A stretch of 58,415 nt of DNA from a virus, in IMG/VR virus record IMGVR_UViG_3300041409_000335, positions 1 to 58,415 of that record; one strand, 5' to 3'. The notes beneath the pieces are model-generated. The model did no database searches. It was given only the letters and a program-made list of their open reading frames with translations, and was not told the DNA's origin. Of this stretch, positions 30,745 to 40,900 are shown one piece after another. Made by a program: the position numbers and the translations under genes. Each line of letters begins with the position of its first letter. The first letter of the stretch is position 1.

Positions 30745-32850
30745 ATGGCTTCTCCTGCTACTGGCACACGGATGACAGACGGGCAAATCTCCTTCGAGGG
30801 AGGGATTGATAGCGGCCGGGTGCCGACGATGAACTCGCCGGGGTTCTCTACCGGCCTGAAACCGAATCAGCTCGCATGGCTGACAAACGGGACGGTGCGC
30901 GGCGGAGGCGTGAACCAGCGCACGGGATGGAAGCCACGGCTGCGGAGCTACAACTGGCCGGGCATCTTCCAGGCCGCCTACCTGTATGAGCCTCCCTTCG
31001 CCGATCCCTACCTCATCATCATGATCGGAGGACGGATCTACCAGGTGCGCGTGGACACCGATTACTCAGTCAGGGATCTGTCGGCCGCGTTCCCCGGAAT
31101 GACGATGCCGCCGGATGAACCCATTGGTTACATGGTTCAAGGGGAGCAGTTCCTTGTCATCCAGTCCGGTGACCTTGTGACGCTGCCGCTGTTCTGGGAT
31201 GGCACGACTCTTCGACGCAGCCTTGGCTTCCTTGGAATTGGAGCCGGCCCGATCACTCTCGCGGACACCTACCAGATCGGGATTCAGAACGGGGACGACA
31301 CTCGCGTCGGAACAGTCATCCCGGCCGGGAGCCTCTTCAGCAACGACGCCGGAAACTTCACGCTCCGGCTTCCCTTCACCATCCCGGCCATCGGTGCAAC
31401 GGCCGTTGCCGATATTGTCGAACCCTATCCGGGCACTCCGCCCGTCACGGTGAAGGTGTTTGTTCCCGGCCCTACTCAATTACTGCCGCTCATCGGCTCG
31501 CACACGTACACTTGGACGATCACGTCGAAGGCGACGGTTCAAGGTCCAACTACGGGCATGGCCTCCGAGCTGCCGGCGGCCGGGCCGATGGACTACTACA
31601 TGGGGCGGCTCTGGTATGCGTTCGGCCGGGAGTATTGCGCGGGGGACATCGTGGGCAGCCAGGCGTCGGGAACCTTCGCGTATCAGTATAAAGACTCGAT
31701 CCTCAAGACGACTGAGAACCCAGTGTCACTGGCCGGCGACGCGTTCATCGTGCCCACCAGCGCCGGCAACATCCGGGCGCTGAAGCACTCGGCGAACCTC
31801 AACTCGGCGCTCGGAGAAGGGGAGCTGTATGTCTTCACGCGCAAGAGCATTTACGCCACGACCGTCCCCGCACGCCGCGCCGAATGGTCAACGCTCAAGG
31901 AGCCGTTGCAGCGCGTGGCACAGATCGACTTCGGCTCCGTCGGTGATCGCTGCGTCATTCCGGTGAACGGCGATCTGTTCTATCAGGCGATGGACGGAAT
32001 TCGTTCGCTGTCCATCGCGGTGCGCAACTTCGGGCAGTGGGGAAACATCCCGATCAGCAATCCTGAATCGCGGGTGCTCCGCTTCAACGACCGCTCGCTG
32101 ATGCGCTTTGCCAGCGGGATGAACTTCGACAACCGGCTTTGGCAGACCGTCGTTCCCTTCCAGACTCCCAAGGGTGTCGCGCATCAGGGGATCATCCCGC
32201 TCGACTTCGACATCATTGGCACGATGGGGGACCGGATGCCCCCGGCGTGGGAAGGAATGTACGAGGGGCTGTATCACATGCAGTTGCTCGAAGGAGATTT
32301 CGGCGGGCTCCCCCGCGCCTTCGACATCGCCGTCAGCCAGGTGACCGGGAACATCGACATCTGGGAGATGACCACCCAAGACCGTTGGGACAGCCAGGTG
32401 GACAACGACGGTGATCGGGTGAGCTGGTACCTTGAGACGCCGGCCTACACCTGGGGCGATCCCTTCATGTTCAAGAAGCTCGATGGGCTGGAGCTTTGGT
32501 TCGACAAGATGCTCGGCACGGTGGACTTCATGGTCGAATACCGGCCGGACTCCTCGCCGTGCTGGATCACCTGGCACGCGTGGAAGACGTGCGTGGCGAA
32601 GGACTGCCGTGAAGACCCGGAGGCGGTGACCTGTCCGACCTACCCGGTGCAGCCTTACTGCGAAGGGTTCAAGGCAACCGTCTCGTTGCCGACGCCTCCG
32701 AGCCAGTGCGAGCCGAACAACGCACGGCCATCGACTGAGGGGTACCAGTTTCAGATTCGTCTCACGATCAAAGGCTGGTGCCGTGTGCGTGGCATCCGCG
32801 TGTATGCACTGCCCAAGGCCAAGGCTCCTTACCAGAACATCGTATGCTGA
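30745..32850 (+). CDS. large tail protein, nozzle/beta-propeller-like candidate (701 aa)
   Basis: It begins with a short disordered stretch, then SFEGGIDSGRVPTMNSPG and NGTVRGGGVNQRTGW (about residues 15-60). In short-tailed phages such a GG-x-N/G-x-R-x-G motif opens the nozzle or DNA-stabilising protein (T7 gp12- or P22 gp10-like) that closes the tail under the portal. The rest is beta-rich without membrane segments. The C-terminal 90 residues are Cys-rich (CWITWHAWKTCVAKDC). Assignment by pattern and place only. Confidence 0.5.
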   Translation: MASPATGTRMTDGQISFEGGIDSGRVPTMNSPGFSTGLKPNQLAWLTNGTVRGGGVNQRTGWKPRLRSYNWPGIFQAAYLYEPPFADPYLIIMIGGRIYQVRVDTDYSVRDLSAAFPGMTMPPDEPIGYMVQGEQFLVIQSGDLVTLPLFWDGTTLRRSLGFLGIGAGPITLADTYQIGIQNGDDTRVGTVIPAGSLFSNDAGNFTLRLPFTIPAIGATAVADIVEPYPGTPPVTVKVFVPGPTQLLPLIGSHTYTWTITSKATVQGPTTGMASELPAAGPMDYYMGRLWYAFGREYCAGDIVGSQASGTFAYQYKDSILKTTENPVSLAGDAFIVPTSAGNIRALKHSANLNSALGEGELYVFTRKSIYATTVPARRAEWSTLKEPLQRVAQIDFGSVGDRCVIPVNGDLFYQAMDGIRSLSIAVRNFGQWGNIPISNPESRVLRFNDRSLMRFASGMNFDNRLWQTVVPFQTPKGVAHQGIIPLDFDIIGTMGDRMPPAWEGMYEGLYHMQLLEGDFGGLPRAFDIAVSQVTGNIDIWEMTTQDRWDSQVDNDGDRVSWYLETPAYTWGDPFMFKKLDGLELWFDKMLGTVDFMVEYRPDSSPCWITWHAWKTCVAKDCREDPEAVTCPTYPVQPYCEGFKATVSLPTPPSQCEPNNARPSTEGYQFQIRLTIKGWCRVRGIRVYALPKAKAPYQNIVC

Positions 32851-33818
32851 TCTCGTGCAATCTCGCGTTGAAGAGCTGCCTGCCGTGTAACGACGATCCC
32901 GTCGCGAACATCTCGGCGGAGGCACCGGACGTGAACGTCTTCATTGGCTTCCGTGACTTCCGGTGGAACCCGCCGCTGGGGGTGACCTACTTCCAACTGG
33001 GGTGCAAAGCGCTCTGCTTCTCCGACGTGTCGCAGGAGGAGGCGGACCTGTGCGCGTTGCAGAACGCTCAGGACTGCACATGGAAGGGCGGAGCTGATCC
33101 CGTCGTGCCGGCGGTACCTCCCGGCCCGGACAGCGGGGGCAAGGGCGGCGGCCCCGGCCTTCCTCCGGCACTGCCGCGAACCCCCATCAAGAGGTATCGC
33201 AACACGGTCCAGACGTGCGAGGCGTTCTGCCCGGATGGATCTCCCTACGTCGAGACCGTTGCGGCCGGGACGGTGAGTGCGCTCAGCCAGGCGCTCGCCA
33301 ACGCGCAGGCGAAGAGTTTGGCGTGCAGGCTGGCCGAGCGAAATCTGTTCTGCATCACGGGCGACAACCCGCCGGCCGCGTGCGTAGGCTCGACCTACTT
33401 CTTCATCCTGAGTGCGTCCAGCGGCGAGGAGCTGATGTGGTCCGTGGAAGGGGACTTCCCGCCCGGACTGGTGTTCGATGCGTTCGACGCGACCATCACC
33501 GGGACGCCGATCACTCCCGGCTCCTACACGTTCATCGTGCAGGTGACCGACAACCTTGGCCGGCAGCAGACCAAGATCCTCACGATCTGCATCATGGAGA
33601 TCGTCACGGACGCGACGCTGCCTCCGGGCTCGCTCGGACTGGTTTACGCCGTGCCGCTGGTTCAGCAGCCGGCGACGGTGGCGTCCGAAGTCTGGGAGCT
33701 GGTGAGTGGGAGCTTACCTCCGGGGATTCTCCTCTCGTCCAACGGCTCTCTCACCGGCATTCCCACCGCTGCCGGCTCGTATGAGTTCACCGTTCGCGTC
33801 ACTGCCGACTGCCAATGA
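32844..33818 (+). CDS. tail protein with two He_PIG Ig-like domains (324 aa)
   Basis: Residues 1-80 are Cys-rich (CNLALKSCLPC, CKALC). Residues 87-115 are a Gly/Pro linker. Residues 120-180 form an Ala-rich helical part with CRLAERNLFC. Then come two putative Ig (He_PIG) domains: about 198-237 (PPGLVFDAFDATITGTP, then YTFIVQVTD) and 285-322 (LPPGILLSSNGSLTGIP, then YEFTVRVTA). Such domains bind carbohydrate or pack in adhesins. The second domain stops just before its last strand, which appears at the start of the next gene. Confidence 0.7.
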   Translation: MLISCNLALKSCLPCNDDPVANISAEAPDVNVFIGFRDFRWNPPLGVTYFQLGCKALCFSDVSQEEADLCALQNAQDCTWKGGADPVVPAVPPGPDSGGKGGGPGLPPALPRTPIKRYRNTVQTCEAFCPDGSPYVETVAAGTVSALSQALANAQAKSLACRLAERNLFCITGDNPPAACVGSTYFFILSASSGEELMWSVEGDFPPGLVFDAFDATITGTPITPGSYTFIVQVTDNLGRQQTKILTICIMEIVTDATLPPGSLGLVYAVPLVQQPATVASEVWELVSGSLPPGILLSSNGSLTGIPTAAGSYEFTVRVTADCQ

Positions 33819-34309
33819 GCGCCGTATCGTGCATCAAGACCTTCACACTGGAAGTGATCGACAGCGTGTGCGGCCTTTGGGCCATCGCCTGGGACGCTCC
33901 CGTGCTGACTCCGAGCGTGCCGGCCGGAACACTGTCCGCCGATCAGACCGCCTGCCATATCCTCACGTCCGCATCAGTGCCGGGGAACTGCACCTTCGGG
34001 AGCCAGATTCAAGGACATGGCAGCTTCTTCTACACGGGCGATCTCGTGAGCTGTCATCTGCATGTCGATACGGTTGTCGTCGGCACGCCGTCGTTCACCA
34101 TCTTCACGCTCCAGGTGAAGGTGGACTCAGTGCTGGTGCTCGACGTGTTCATCAATAGCGGCGGCGGCGGGGTGTTTGACTACGACTGGGATCTTCCCTT
34201 GAGCGTGGGAGCCCTCATCGAAGTCGATTACGTGTGTGCGCTCTTTGAGAACGATGCCGGCCCCGGCTGCTCTCAGACCTTCGATGTAACATTCTCGGTG
34301 AACCCATGA
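33815..34309 (+). CDS. Ig-like tail protein, paralog A (164 aa)
   Basis: It begins MSAVSCIKTFTLEV, the usual final strand of a He_PIG-type domain. A beta-sandwich follows (WAIAWDAPVLTP, GTLSADQTACHIL, SFFYTGDLVSCHLHVDTV). It is similar throughout to the next gene. Probably a virion surface domain. Start and stop overlap both neighbours by ATGA. Confidence 0.6.
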   Translation: MSAVSCIKTFTLEVIDSVCGLWAIAWDAPVLTPSVPAGTLSADQTACHILTSASVPGNCTFGSQIQGHGSFFYTGDLVSCHLHVDTVVVGTPSFTIFTLQVKVDSVLVLDVFINSGGGGVFDYDWDLPLSVGALIEVDYVCALFENDAGPGCSQTFDVTFSVNP

Positions 34310-34836
34310 ACGTCAGTTGCACAAAGACCTTCACGCTCGAAGTCGCCACAAGCTGCGTCGATTGGAGCACCATCGTTTGGGACGTCGCGGAGATTGTCAT
34401 CCTTCAGCCCGGAGGGGCGGGCACCATCTCGGCCTCCGGTGACACGGTTCACTTCAGGATGACGACGGCGGACCCGGTGATTCAGGACAACGCACGGGCC
34501 GATTTGCACGGGACGGTCAACTACACTGGCGACGGCTGCACCTTCAAATTCCGGATCAACGTGGTGGAGTTTGACCCAAGGGCGGTGTTCTACATCACCA
34601 TCTCTCAGGATGGCGTTCCCATTTATTCTGTTGGAAGCTCCACCACGAACAGCCTCCCGGCCGGCATCGTCGTCGGCATGAATGAATTCGATGTCGTGAT
34701 TGCTGCCGCCGTCGGATCGGTGATTGAAATTCGAGGGAGCCGTTTCCCCGTGGTGGGAAACTTTCTCTCGTTCGTCGTGGGCGACGGGGCCCCGACCAGT
34801 GCGATTGAGATCATCTTCACGTTCGCGAACTCGTAA
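34306..34836 (+). CDS. Ig-like tail protein, paralog B (176 aa)
   Basis: It begins MNVSCTKTFTLEVATS, then W-x-TIVWDVAEIVIL, GTISASGDTVHF and VNYTGDGCTFKFRINVV, aligning with paralog A strand by strand. It seems to be a recent local duplication that has diverged. A beta-sandwich surface protein is likely. Confidence 0.6.
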   Translation: MNVSCTKTFTLEVATSCVDWSTIVWDVAEIVILQPGGAGTISASGDTVHFRMTTADPVIQDNARADLHGTVNYTGDGCTFKFRINVVEFDPRAVFYITISQDGVPIYSVGSSTTNSLPAGIVVGMNEFDVVIAAAVGSVIEIRGSRFPVVGNFLSFVVGDGAPTSAIEIIFTFANS

Positions 34837-34851
34837 AACGAAAGGCCACTT

Positions 34852-35886
34852 GTGCAACTCTTGAGACTCAAAGATGTCCGGCAGTCCCGCATTCCTGAAG
34901 CGATTGGCTGCTGCGCGTCCGACGCCGGGAAGCTCATCGAGATCGTCAACGAGGCTCAGGAGCGCCTTGTCTTTGCCGGCGGTGAGACTGGCTGGTGGGG
35001 TTCGTGGCAGAAGATGGTGTTCACCGTCGCCGGCCTGACGGACCCCTACATCACCGCGCCCCGGAACATCGCCCGGCTGATCAACATGGACGTGTGCCGG
35101 CATCCGGTGCGAATCCAGAATGAGTTTTACGAGTTCTTGGAGGCGGGCAAGGGCTTGCAGCCGGGGTGCGTGTGCCAAGACCTTGAGACGTACGATCGCG
35201 GACTGTTCCCCACCTTCTCGGATCTGGTGCCCGGCAACAAACGGCTGCGCTTCTACATCTCGGACGCGGCCGACATCGGACGCCGTGCGCTCGTGCAGGG
35301 CACCGACGGAAACGGCACGAAGATTTACAGCTTGGACGGAGTGGATCAGGTGAGCGGGATCTACGTCAGCTTCAACCAGCCGTTCGTGGAAACCCCCTTC
35401 GACATCAATACCCTCACGGGCTTGCAGAAGGACTACACCGTCGGACAGGTGCGCGTCTTTGAAGTGGACACGGTGACCGGCGTGTCGCGGCTCATCCTCA
35501 CGATGGAGCCGGGCGAGGAGGTTGCCGGGTACCGGCGCTACTTCCTCAACGGCCTTCCCCGGAACTGCTGCGGTTCGACGGACCCGGCCGCCGTGACGAC
35601 GCAGGTGACCGTGCTGGCCAAGCTCGCGCTGATGCCCGTGATCGTCGATCCGGACTACCTCGTGATCCAGAATCTCACGGCGCTGAAGGAGGAATGCCAG
35701 GCCGTCCGCTTCGGAGAGATGGACGATTCGGGTTCTGCTGGGCAGGCTGCGCTTCACCATCGCAATGCGATCAGGCTCCTGAACGGCGAGCTGATTCACC
35801 ATTTGGGGAAGGACCGGCCGGCGGTGAACTTCGCTCCTTTCGGAACGGCAAAACTCTCTTACCAGGCCATCGGCCGATTAACGTAG
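34852..35886 (+). CDS. virion adaptor/tail-connector candidate (344 aa)
   Basis: GTG start with AAAGG seven bases before it. Residues 1-75 (LLRLKDVRQSRIPEAIGC, then LIEIVNEAQERLVFAGGE) are helical, and YITAPRNIARLINMDVC and NEFYEFLEAG follow. I recall this set in uncultured phages, next to tail nozzle and ejection proteins, in the position of the T7 gp11 adaptor that joins portal to tail. No motif proves it. Confidence 0.5.
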   Translation: MQLLRLKDVRQSRIPEAIGCCASDAGKLIEIVNEAQERLVFAGGETGWWGSWQKMVFTVAGLTDPYITAPRNIARLINMDVCRHPVRIQNEFYEFLEAGKGLQPGCVCQDLETYDRGLFPTFSDLVPGNKRLRFYISDAADIGRRALVQGTDGNGTKIYSLDGVDQVSGIYVSFNQPFVETPFDINTLTGLQKDYTVGQVRVFEVDTVTGVSRLILTMEPGEEVAGYRRYFLNGLPRNCCGSTDPAAVTTQVTVLAKLALMPVIVDPDYLVIQNLTALKEECQAVRFGEMDDSGSAGQAALHHRNAIRLLNGELIHHLGKDRPAVNFAPFGTAKLSYQAIGRLT

Positions 35887-35893
35887 GATATTT

Positions 35894-36934
35894 ATGGTAA
35901 CGAACATCATTCGGGGCGGGGGCGGCGCGGGCGGATTATCGGGCGCAACGCCACGCGACTACAACTCGGCAAGCGGTGGTGTGCCTGGGGTGACTTCCCC
36001 CATCGATACCATCACCGGCAACTTGGGCGGCATCGGCAGCATCATCAATTCGATCACCGGACAGCAGTCTGGTGCGCTGCGCGATCAATACCCGGACGAG
36101 TATTTCTCCACGCTCGGCACGCTGCTCGGCAACACGGGCCGCCGCGCCAAGGGCGACATCTCCGATCTGCTCCCTGAGCTTCAGCAGAACTCTGCCGAGG
36201 ACGCAGTGGCCGGCGGAGTGAGCGGCAGCGGCGCGGAGAACTCGAAGCTGCTGCGCGATCTCGGACTGACTCGCTACGGCGTCGAGAACCAGGCGCTCAA
36301 GGATCTCGGCACCATCCAGTCTGAAATCCCGCTGGTGCATCCGTTCGATCCCACCGGGATCATCAATGGCCAGTTGCAGGCTCAGGAACGCGCCGACTTG
36401 TATGCCGCCGCGCCGTCTCCTGAAGCAGCCTATCGCCGTGCGATGGCAGCGGCCGGCGGAGGCGGGGGCGGTCGAGGCACTCCCGGCCTGACATACAATC
36501 CTGGCGGCGGTGGCGGGAAGCCGGTGGGCACCGTGGACGCGGCGCTGCAAGGCTGGGCGAACCAGGCTCCTCAACGTGGCACGGCCTACAATCCCGGCGG
36601 CAGCTCCCAGTCGTTTGCGCCTTGGGGAACATTCCCGAACGCAGCCAGCTCCGGGGGAGGCGGGTATGGCGAGCAGGACAACTTCGACCCGAACTGGGAC
36701 ACAAACCCCGTCGGAGGTGACTTCGGTGGCAGCCAGAACTACGGAGGTGGCGAAGGGTACGATTATTGGAACTCGCCGCAGAACCAGCAGAACCGCGAGA
36801 ACTACTCCGACCTCGACCCGTGGCTGGCGTCCGTGCTCGACGTCGGCGGCGGCGTGGACATGACTGGCGGCGGCGGTTACTACGGAGGCGGTGAAGACCT
36901 GGGCATGAGTGACTACTACGACGACGAATATTAA
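35894..36934 (+). CDS. Gly-rich internal virion protein candidate (346 aa)
   Basis: Very rich in Gly, Asn, Gln and Tyr. Residues 1-70 and 190-346 are low-complexity (GGGGGGRGTPGLTYNPGGGG, YGGGEDLG), with a helical middle (DISDLLPELQQNSAEDAV, ERADLYAAAPSPEAAYRR). Disordered Gly-rich proteins before the large ejection protein are common in short-tailed phages. It has a ribosome site (AGGA) before ATG. Role inferred from place. Confidence 0.5.
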   Translation: MVTNIIRGGGGAGGLSGATPRDYNSASGGVPGVTSPIDTITGNLGGIGSIINSITGQQSGALRDQYPDEYFSTLGTLLGNTGRRAKGDISDLLPELQQNSAEDAVAGGVSGSGAENSKLLRDLGLTRYGVENQALKDLGTIQSEIPLVHPFDPTGIINGQLQAQERADLYAAAPSPEAAYRRAMAAAGGGGGGRGTPGLTYNPGGGGGKPVGTVDAALQGWANQAPQRGTAYNPGGSSQSFAPWGTFPNAASSGGGGYGEQDNFDPNWDTNPVGGDFGGSQNYGGGEGYDYWNSPQNQQNRENYSDLDPWLASVLDVGGGVDMTGGGGYYGGGEDLGMSDYYDDEY

Positions 36935-36945
36935 GAAGGAACTTT

Positions 36946-37959
36946 ATGGCTGTGACACTTCCCTCGTGGCTTCAAATAGACCCGATTGAGCCCGCCCGGA
37001 TCAAGATCCAGGCGAACGCCCAGCGCAACCAGGCGGCGGCGAGTGAGCGTCAAGCTCAGGCTCAGGCTCAGGAACTCCAGTTTCGCCGTGAGCAGGCTCA
37101 GGTGCAGCAGGCTCAGGAAGCCGGCCGGGAGGCTGCGCAGGAGCGTGCGGCCGTCCGCCGGGATCAGGTGCTCAAGCAGACCAATGACCGAGAGCTGGCG
37201 TCGGCGGCAGAGCAGTTGCAGCTCAAGCGGGAGGTGCAGGCCGAGAAGTCTCAGCAGTTCGAGCAGACGCTTCGCATGAAGCAGCAGCAGGCCGAGCAGA
37301 CCGCCAAGAACGCGGCTTCGCAGATGCAGGGTATGCAGGCCGTGCAGAAGGGACTGAAGGAAGGGCAGCCGCTCCAGAAGCTCATCGCCGAGAATGCGCC
37401 GCTTCTGTTTTCCGGCCGGGCAGACCGTGGCGTGGCAGCATTGCAGCGGGGAGCGCCGACAGGAGTGACTGCCCCCGTCACAGCCCGGAAGCTGATGGAC
37501 GAAGGGGGGAATGATACGGGACAGATGTACGTTCCTGGAGCACATGGAGGCGTTCACTTTCTGCCATCTGGCCAACTGGACGCCAAGGGCAGGATGCAGG
37601 CAGACAAGGCGCGGCTTGGATCGATCATGAGTTCGCTGGCCTACGGCAGTCCGACTGAAGACGAGCGGAAGCAGCTCATCTCAGACCGGAAAGAGATTGA
37701 GACCCGGCTGAAGAACTACGCAAACCCTGAAAAGCCAGGTGCGTCAGCGCCCGCTCCTGGAGCCGTGCCGCAGACCGCACTGCCGGTCACCGGTACTTCT
37801 GATGTCGTCCGGGTGAAATCACCTGATGGAAAGTCCGGGGCAATTCCGCGTTCACAGTTGGCGGCAGCCTTGAAAAATGGATATACCGAACTCACTGCCG
37901 CGCCGGACGCTTCGGACGAAGACATGGCTCCCGCGCCAGAGGACGATGGGGAAGAGTAA
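36946..37959 (+). CDS. Gln-rich coiled-coil internal virion protein candidate (337 aa)
   Basis: Residues 20-135 form one long Gln/Ala/Glu/Arg-rich coiled coil (QAQAQELQFRREQAQVQQAQ). Residues 140-230 are a small globular region (PLLFSGRADRGVAALQRG). The C terminus is Pro/Ala/Glu-rich and acidic. It is preceded by AAGGA, five bases before ATG. The stop is followed at once by the start of the giant gene, suggesting that the two products act together, like ejection proteins of T7-type phages. Confidence 0.55.
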   Translation: MAVTLPSWLQIDPIEPARIKIQANAQRNQAAASERQAQAQAQELQFRREQAQVQQAQEAGREAAQERAAVRRDQVLKQTNDRELASAAEQLQLKREVQAEKSQQFEQTLRMKQQQAEQTAKNAASQMQGMQAVQKGLKEGQPLQKLIAENAPLLFSGRADRGVAALQRGAPTGVTAPVTARKLMDEGGNDTGQMYVPGAHGGVHFLPSGQLDAKGRMQADKARLGSIMSSLAYGSPTEDERKQLISDRKEIETRLKNYANPEKPGASAPAPGAVPQTALPVTGTSDVVRVKSPDGKSGAIPRSQLAAALKNGYTELTAAPDASDEDMAPAPEDDGEE

Positions 37960-40900
37960 ATGGCATCGATTGATTTCATCGCCGACGAAGAGGAAGCGCC
38001 GAAGTCCGAGATCGACTTCATCCCCGATCCGGCTCCGGCGTTCGCCCCTGCTCCTGCCCCCATCATCCCGCCCGATGAGCGCCTGATCGCGCAGAGCGAG
38101 AAGAAGGCGGACCTCTTCGCGCAGCAGCAGGAAGCGCGGCGCACGGGAGAGTATTGGGAGGGTGTCACCGACCGCATCGACAAGCTCACCGGCCGGATTG
38201 TTGAACCGCTCACCCGTCCTTTGTCTGGAGCCTTGGGCCGCGCCTCCGACGCCGTGGTCAACCTGGCTACCGGCCGCCCGCAGAACACCCCGGAGAATCC
38301 CGGCCTGACTGAGCAGGCGCTTCAGCGTTCGCTCGTGAATCTGCCCAAGGCCGGCGAGGCGGAGACGCCGCTGGGCAAGGTTGCAGCGGGCACTTACAAC
38401 GCGGCGGCGGACCTCATCAATGGACTGACCAGCCCGGACGCGATCTCGCTCCTGCCCGCTGGCGCGAACAAGGCCGTACTCACCGCCTGGATCTCGCAGA
38501 TGGCCGGGCAGACGCCGGCACGGGTGATGAAGGCGACGGCGTTGTTCAAAGAAGGCAAAACCCAGGAGGCAGCGCAGGAGATCGCCGCTGGCGTTGCCGA
38601 GCTGGGGATGGCCGAACTTGGCCGCCGGCATATGGTGCGCGATCCGCTCCGGCCGACGATGGCCGATGCGATGGATGAGAGGGTTGATCCCCGCGCCGCT
38701 CAGGAAGCCGCGCTCGAAGCCACGAACCCGCGCAACGCTCAGCGCGTCGTGCTGCCTGAAACTCTGCGGGAGCTGAACCGGGAGCCCGCCGCGCCCGCCG
38801 TAGAGCCCTTGGCCGCGAAGGTCGAGGAGCCCGTCGTTGAAGCGCCCGCGCCCACCGCAGAAGCGAAGCCGGCGGAAGCTGCCCCGGCCGAGGCAGCCGC
38901 TACGCTGCCCGAAAAAATGCAGGGCAAGCCCGTGGCGGAGATTGCCGCGAACTTCGATGAGCTGGCTCCTGAGAAGCTGGCCGAATATCAAGGGCCATAC
39001 GGAGGCGGACCCACCGGCCTCATGCACACCCTTGGCTCGATGGCCAAGACGGCCGAGGACGTCGCCGCGTTGAAAGATATGGGACTGCGGGCCAAGGCGG
39101 AAGTTGCCCGGCTCAAGGAGGAGATGAACGGCATCCCCGACGAAGATGCGAAGATGGCAAAGCTGATGGAGGCGGCGGCCGTCGCCGGCAAACAGCCGTG
39201 GGAAGCCTACGAGTTCGCCACGGGCATGACCATCGATGGCAAGCCCAAGTGGGAAGGGATGGAGAAGGTTTTTAAGCGCAAGGGCATGGACTACAAACCG
39301 ACCGTGCCGTCGGAAGAGTATTTGAAGGCCAAGGCTGAAGCACCGGCCAAGCCTGAAGTTGTCCGGCTGGCCACGGCCAAGGTCAACAATCCCTTTGGAG
39401 ATCCATCTGGAACGACCTACCGGGCGACGCCGGAGGACTGGGCGAAGTGGCAGGACAACACGGCCAAGGTCGATAAGGCCATCGCTGAAGGCGCGGACTT
39501 CGACAGCCCGGAACTGATGGAGGTTCGCAAGCAGACTGAGGTTCTGAAGAACAAGTATGGCGGCATTGCTCCTGAACCCCCGGCTTCGTCGCCGGCTGTC
39601 AAGCCTGTAGAGGTACCCTCAGCGCGTACAAGCATAGGGTACCAAGAGCCGCGAGGTATCGCAGCCGCCGTCCGAGAACGGGGAAAACTTTCGGGCGGTG
39701 GAGAGGCTGGAGCCATCTCGCTGGCTCCGCTCCAGCCCATCGCCACGCACGTCGTTGACTTCATCAAGGGAGCGCCGAACGCGATGAAGGTTGTGGGCGC
39801 ACAGCTCGCAGGAAAGTCCGCGCCGAAGACGAGCACTGCCAGCGTCGAGTCTGGCAACGCACTTGTGCGCTATGCCTCATCGAAGATCGCCGCTCCGCTC
39901 GTCGCCGAGAGCATGGCCACGGATGTCTTGGGCGATCATTACCGGGATCTGAACTTCGGCCAGCGGCTTGGCGCGGTGCTCGTCGAGGATCGCCTTCGCG
40001 GGATCAAGGACGCATTCGTCAAGGCCGGGGACGCCAAGGCCGCACGCAAGGTGAACAGTCTGATCGGCAAGCAGGATTCGCCGTTCCAAACGGAAGCCGA
40101 GTTCAAGGCTGCCCTGGCCGATCCGGAAATCCGGGCCGCCATCGACCGGCACAAGGCGACGGTTCAAAAAGTCGCCGAGGAAGCCCATGAAGAAGCCGGG
40201 GGCACCTTGTCCGGGCCAGGACTGAACACGGGTGCCTTCGTGAACCTGAAGGCGATCTTTGATGGTGGCGAAGAGGCGCTCCTGAACGGGGGAGGACGTG
40301 GCAACCTGATGAACCCGCTCCGCCGTCCGTCCCGCTTCTCGAAGCTGGCCGCCGGCACGGCTGAGAAGTACGAGACGGACTACCGGACGATCTCGCAGCG
40401 GATGATCGAGGGCAACTTTCAAGAATCCACCAAGCGCCAGATGTACGACCAACTGGTGAGAGATGGACTTGCGGAGATGAAAAACCCCGGTGAAGAGGCT
40501 CCTGAAATCGGAGGCAAGCCGGCGGTGAAGTTCGTCATCGAGCGCAAGGGCGTCCCGGCCGGTGAAAACAAGGCCCGAACCTACGTGAAAAATCTTTGGG
40601 TGCGTGCGGACCTGGCGGGAGAGGTTCGCCAGGCGCTCGACGTGGACGGCCCGATTCAGCGAACCGCGATTGTGAACGCGGCCACGTTCCTCAACCGAAT
40701 CCAGCTTGCAGGGCCGACGGACGCCGTGTGGCACACCGCCAACATGCTCGGCTCCATCGCGGGATCGCAGGGCGGAAAAAGCGTGCTGGTGGACATGGCC
40801 CGAAAACTGCCCGGAGTGAATCTCCCTGATGCAATCGGCCGCGTCGTCGCCAGCTCGATCAAAGTCTTGGCGAAAACACCGGACATCCAGCGTCAGATTG

